Of a DNA stretch of 5,644 nt, positions 5,601 through 5,644 are shown in pieces; the stretch's first letter is position 1, and each line of letters starts with the position of its first letter. The stretch lies in NCBI GenBank assembly GCA_946061355.1, contig CAMGRE010000151.1:1-5644 (forward strand), written 5' to 3'. The notes beneath the pieces are model-generated. The model was not told where the DNA came from. It saw only the letters and a list, made by a program, of their open reading frames with translations, and made no database searches. This stretch comes from an uncultured bacterium (lineage in GTDB: Bacteria; Bacillota; Clostridia; Lachnospirales; Lachnospiraceae). Made by a program: the position numbers and the translations under genes.

Positions 5601-5644
5601 TCATTCCGCCAGTGTCCGGAGTGTATCCCCGGCAATCCGGTAAA
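5601..5644 (-). CDS. Possible C-terminal end of an upstream gene (partial)
   Basis: At the right edge one minus-strand frame reads YRIAGDTLRTLAE and stops with TGA at 5603-5601. This looks like a natural protein end. All three frames are open over this short distance, so the call rests only on plausible composition. If real, the gap to the Dabb gene is about 78 bases and would hold the operon promoter. Confidence 0.2.
   Translation of the reverse strand, partial: YRIAGDTLRTLAE

Noticed and set aside
1..5644. CRISPR array, tRNA, rRNA or prophage attachment site
   Set aside because: I saw no regularly spaced direct repeats, no tRNA cloverleaf and no phage genes on reading both strands.

Overview
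The window looks like a chromosomal piece of a Gram-positive anaerobe of the Clostridia, most likely Lachnospiraceae. This rests on recognised protein families, namely a DUF6033-like protein, an Rpn-type nuclease with the tail typical of that group, and a tandem bacteriohemerythrin. Strong AAGGAG-type ribosome binding sites and Firmicutes-style terminators agree with it. The assignment is an inference from sequence character, not a database result. Every gene I can support lies on the minus strand, so transcription runs from right to left.

Right part (about 5644 to 2579): a compact four-gene operon. In transcription order it holds a Dabb-domain small protein (5522-5229), a two-domain bacteriohemerythrin (5207-4377), a D-lyxose/D-mannose isomerase (4341-3655) and a PfkB-type fructokinase (3624-2668). 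Gaps are about 15 to 35 bases, and a hairpin terminator at 2579-2610 closes the unit. The isomerase and kinase form a plausible route from D-mannose to fructose to fructose-6-phosphate, or from D-lyxose to D-xylulose. The hemerythrin and the Dabb protein are unexpected partners. Both hemerythrin domains carry Gln where one of the usual His iron ligands should be. The last 44 bases may hold the tail of one more upstream gene, but this is weak.

Middle part (about 2578 to 1196): a stretch of some 335 bases with no convincing gene, then an Rpn-family (PD-(D/E)XK, putative transposase) gene at 2241-1498. This gene ends early. Its family-typical C-terminal tail is still readable downstream (1429-1238), but in another frame and behind a stop. 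A 42-base palindrome (1448-1489) lies exactly at the break, so the gene looks decayed or disrupted.

Left part (about 1195 to 1): a DUF6033-like protein with a very charged C-terminal half (1105-326). It is preceded by a convincing sigma-28 (SigD/FliA) type promoter and a short palindrome, and followed at once by a strong intrinsic terminator. The promoter suggests it belongs to the motility regulon. The remaining bases carry a long imperfect inverted repeat of about 115 to 125 bases, which resembles an intergenic repetitive element.

The observations I rate highest are the sigma-28 promoter before a protein of unknown function, the His-to-Gln change repeated in both hemerythrin domains, the odd operon that joins a diiron protein to sugar catabolism, and the palindrome at the break of the Rpn gene. 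I did not find a clear new defence or mobile system.
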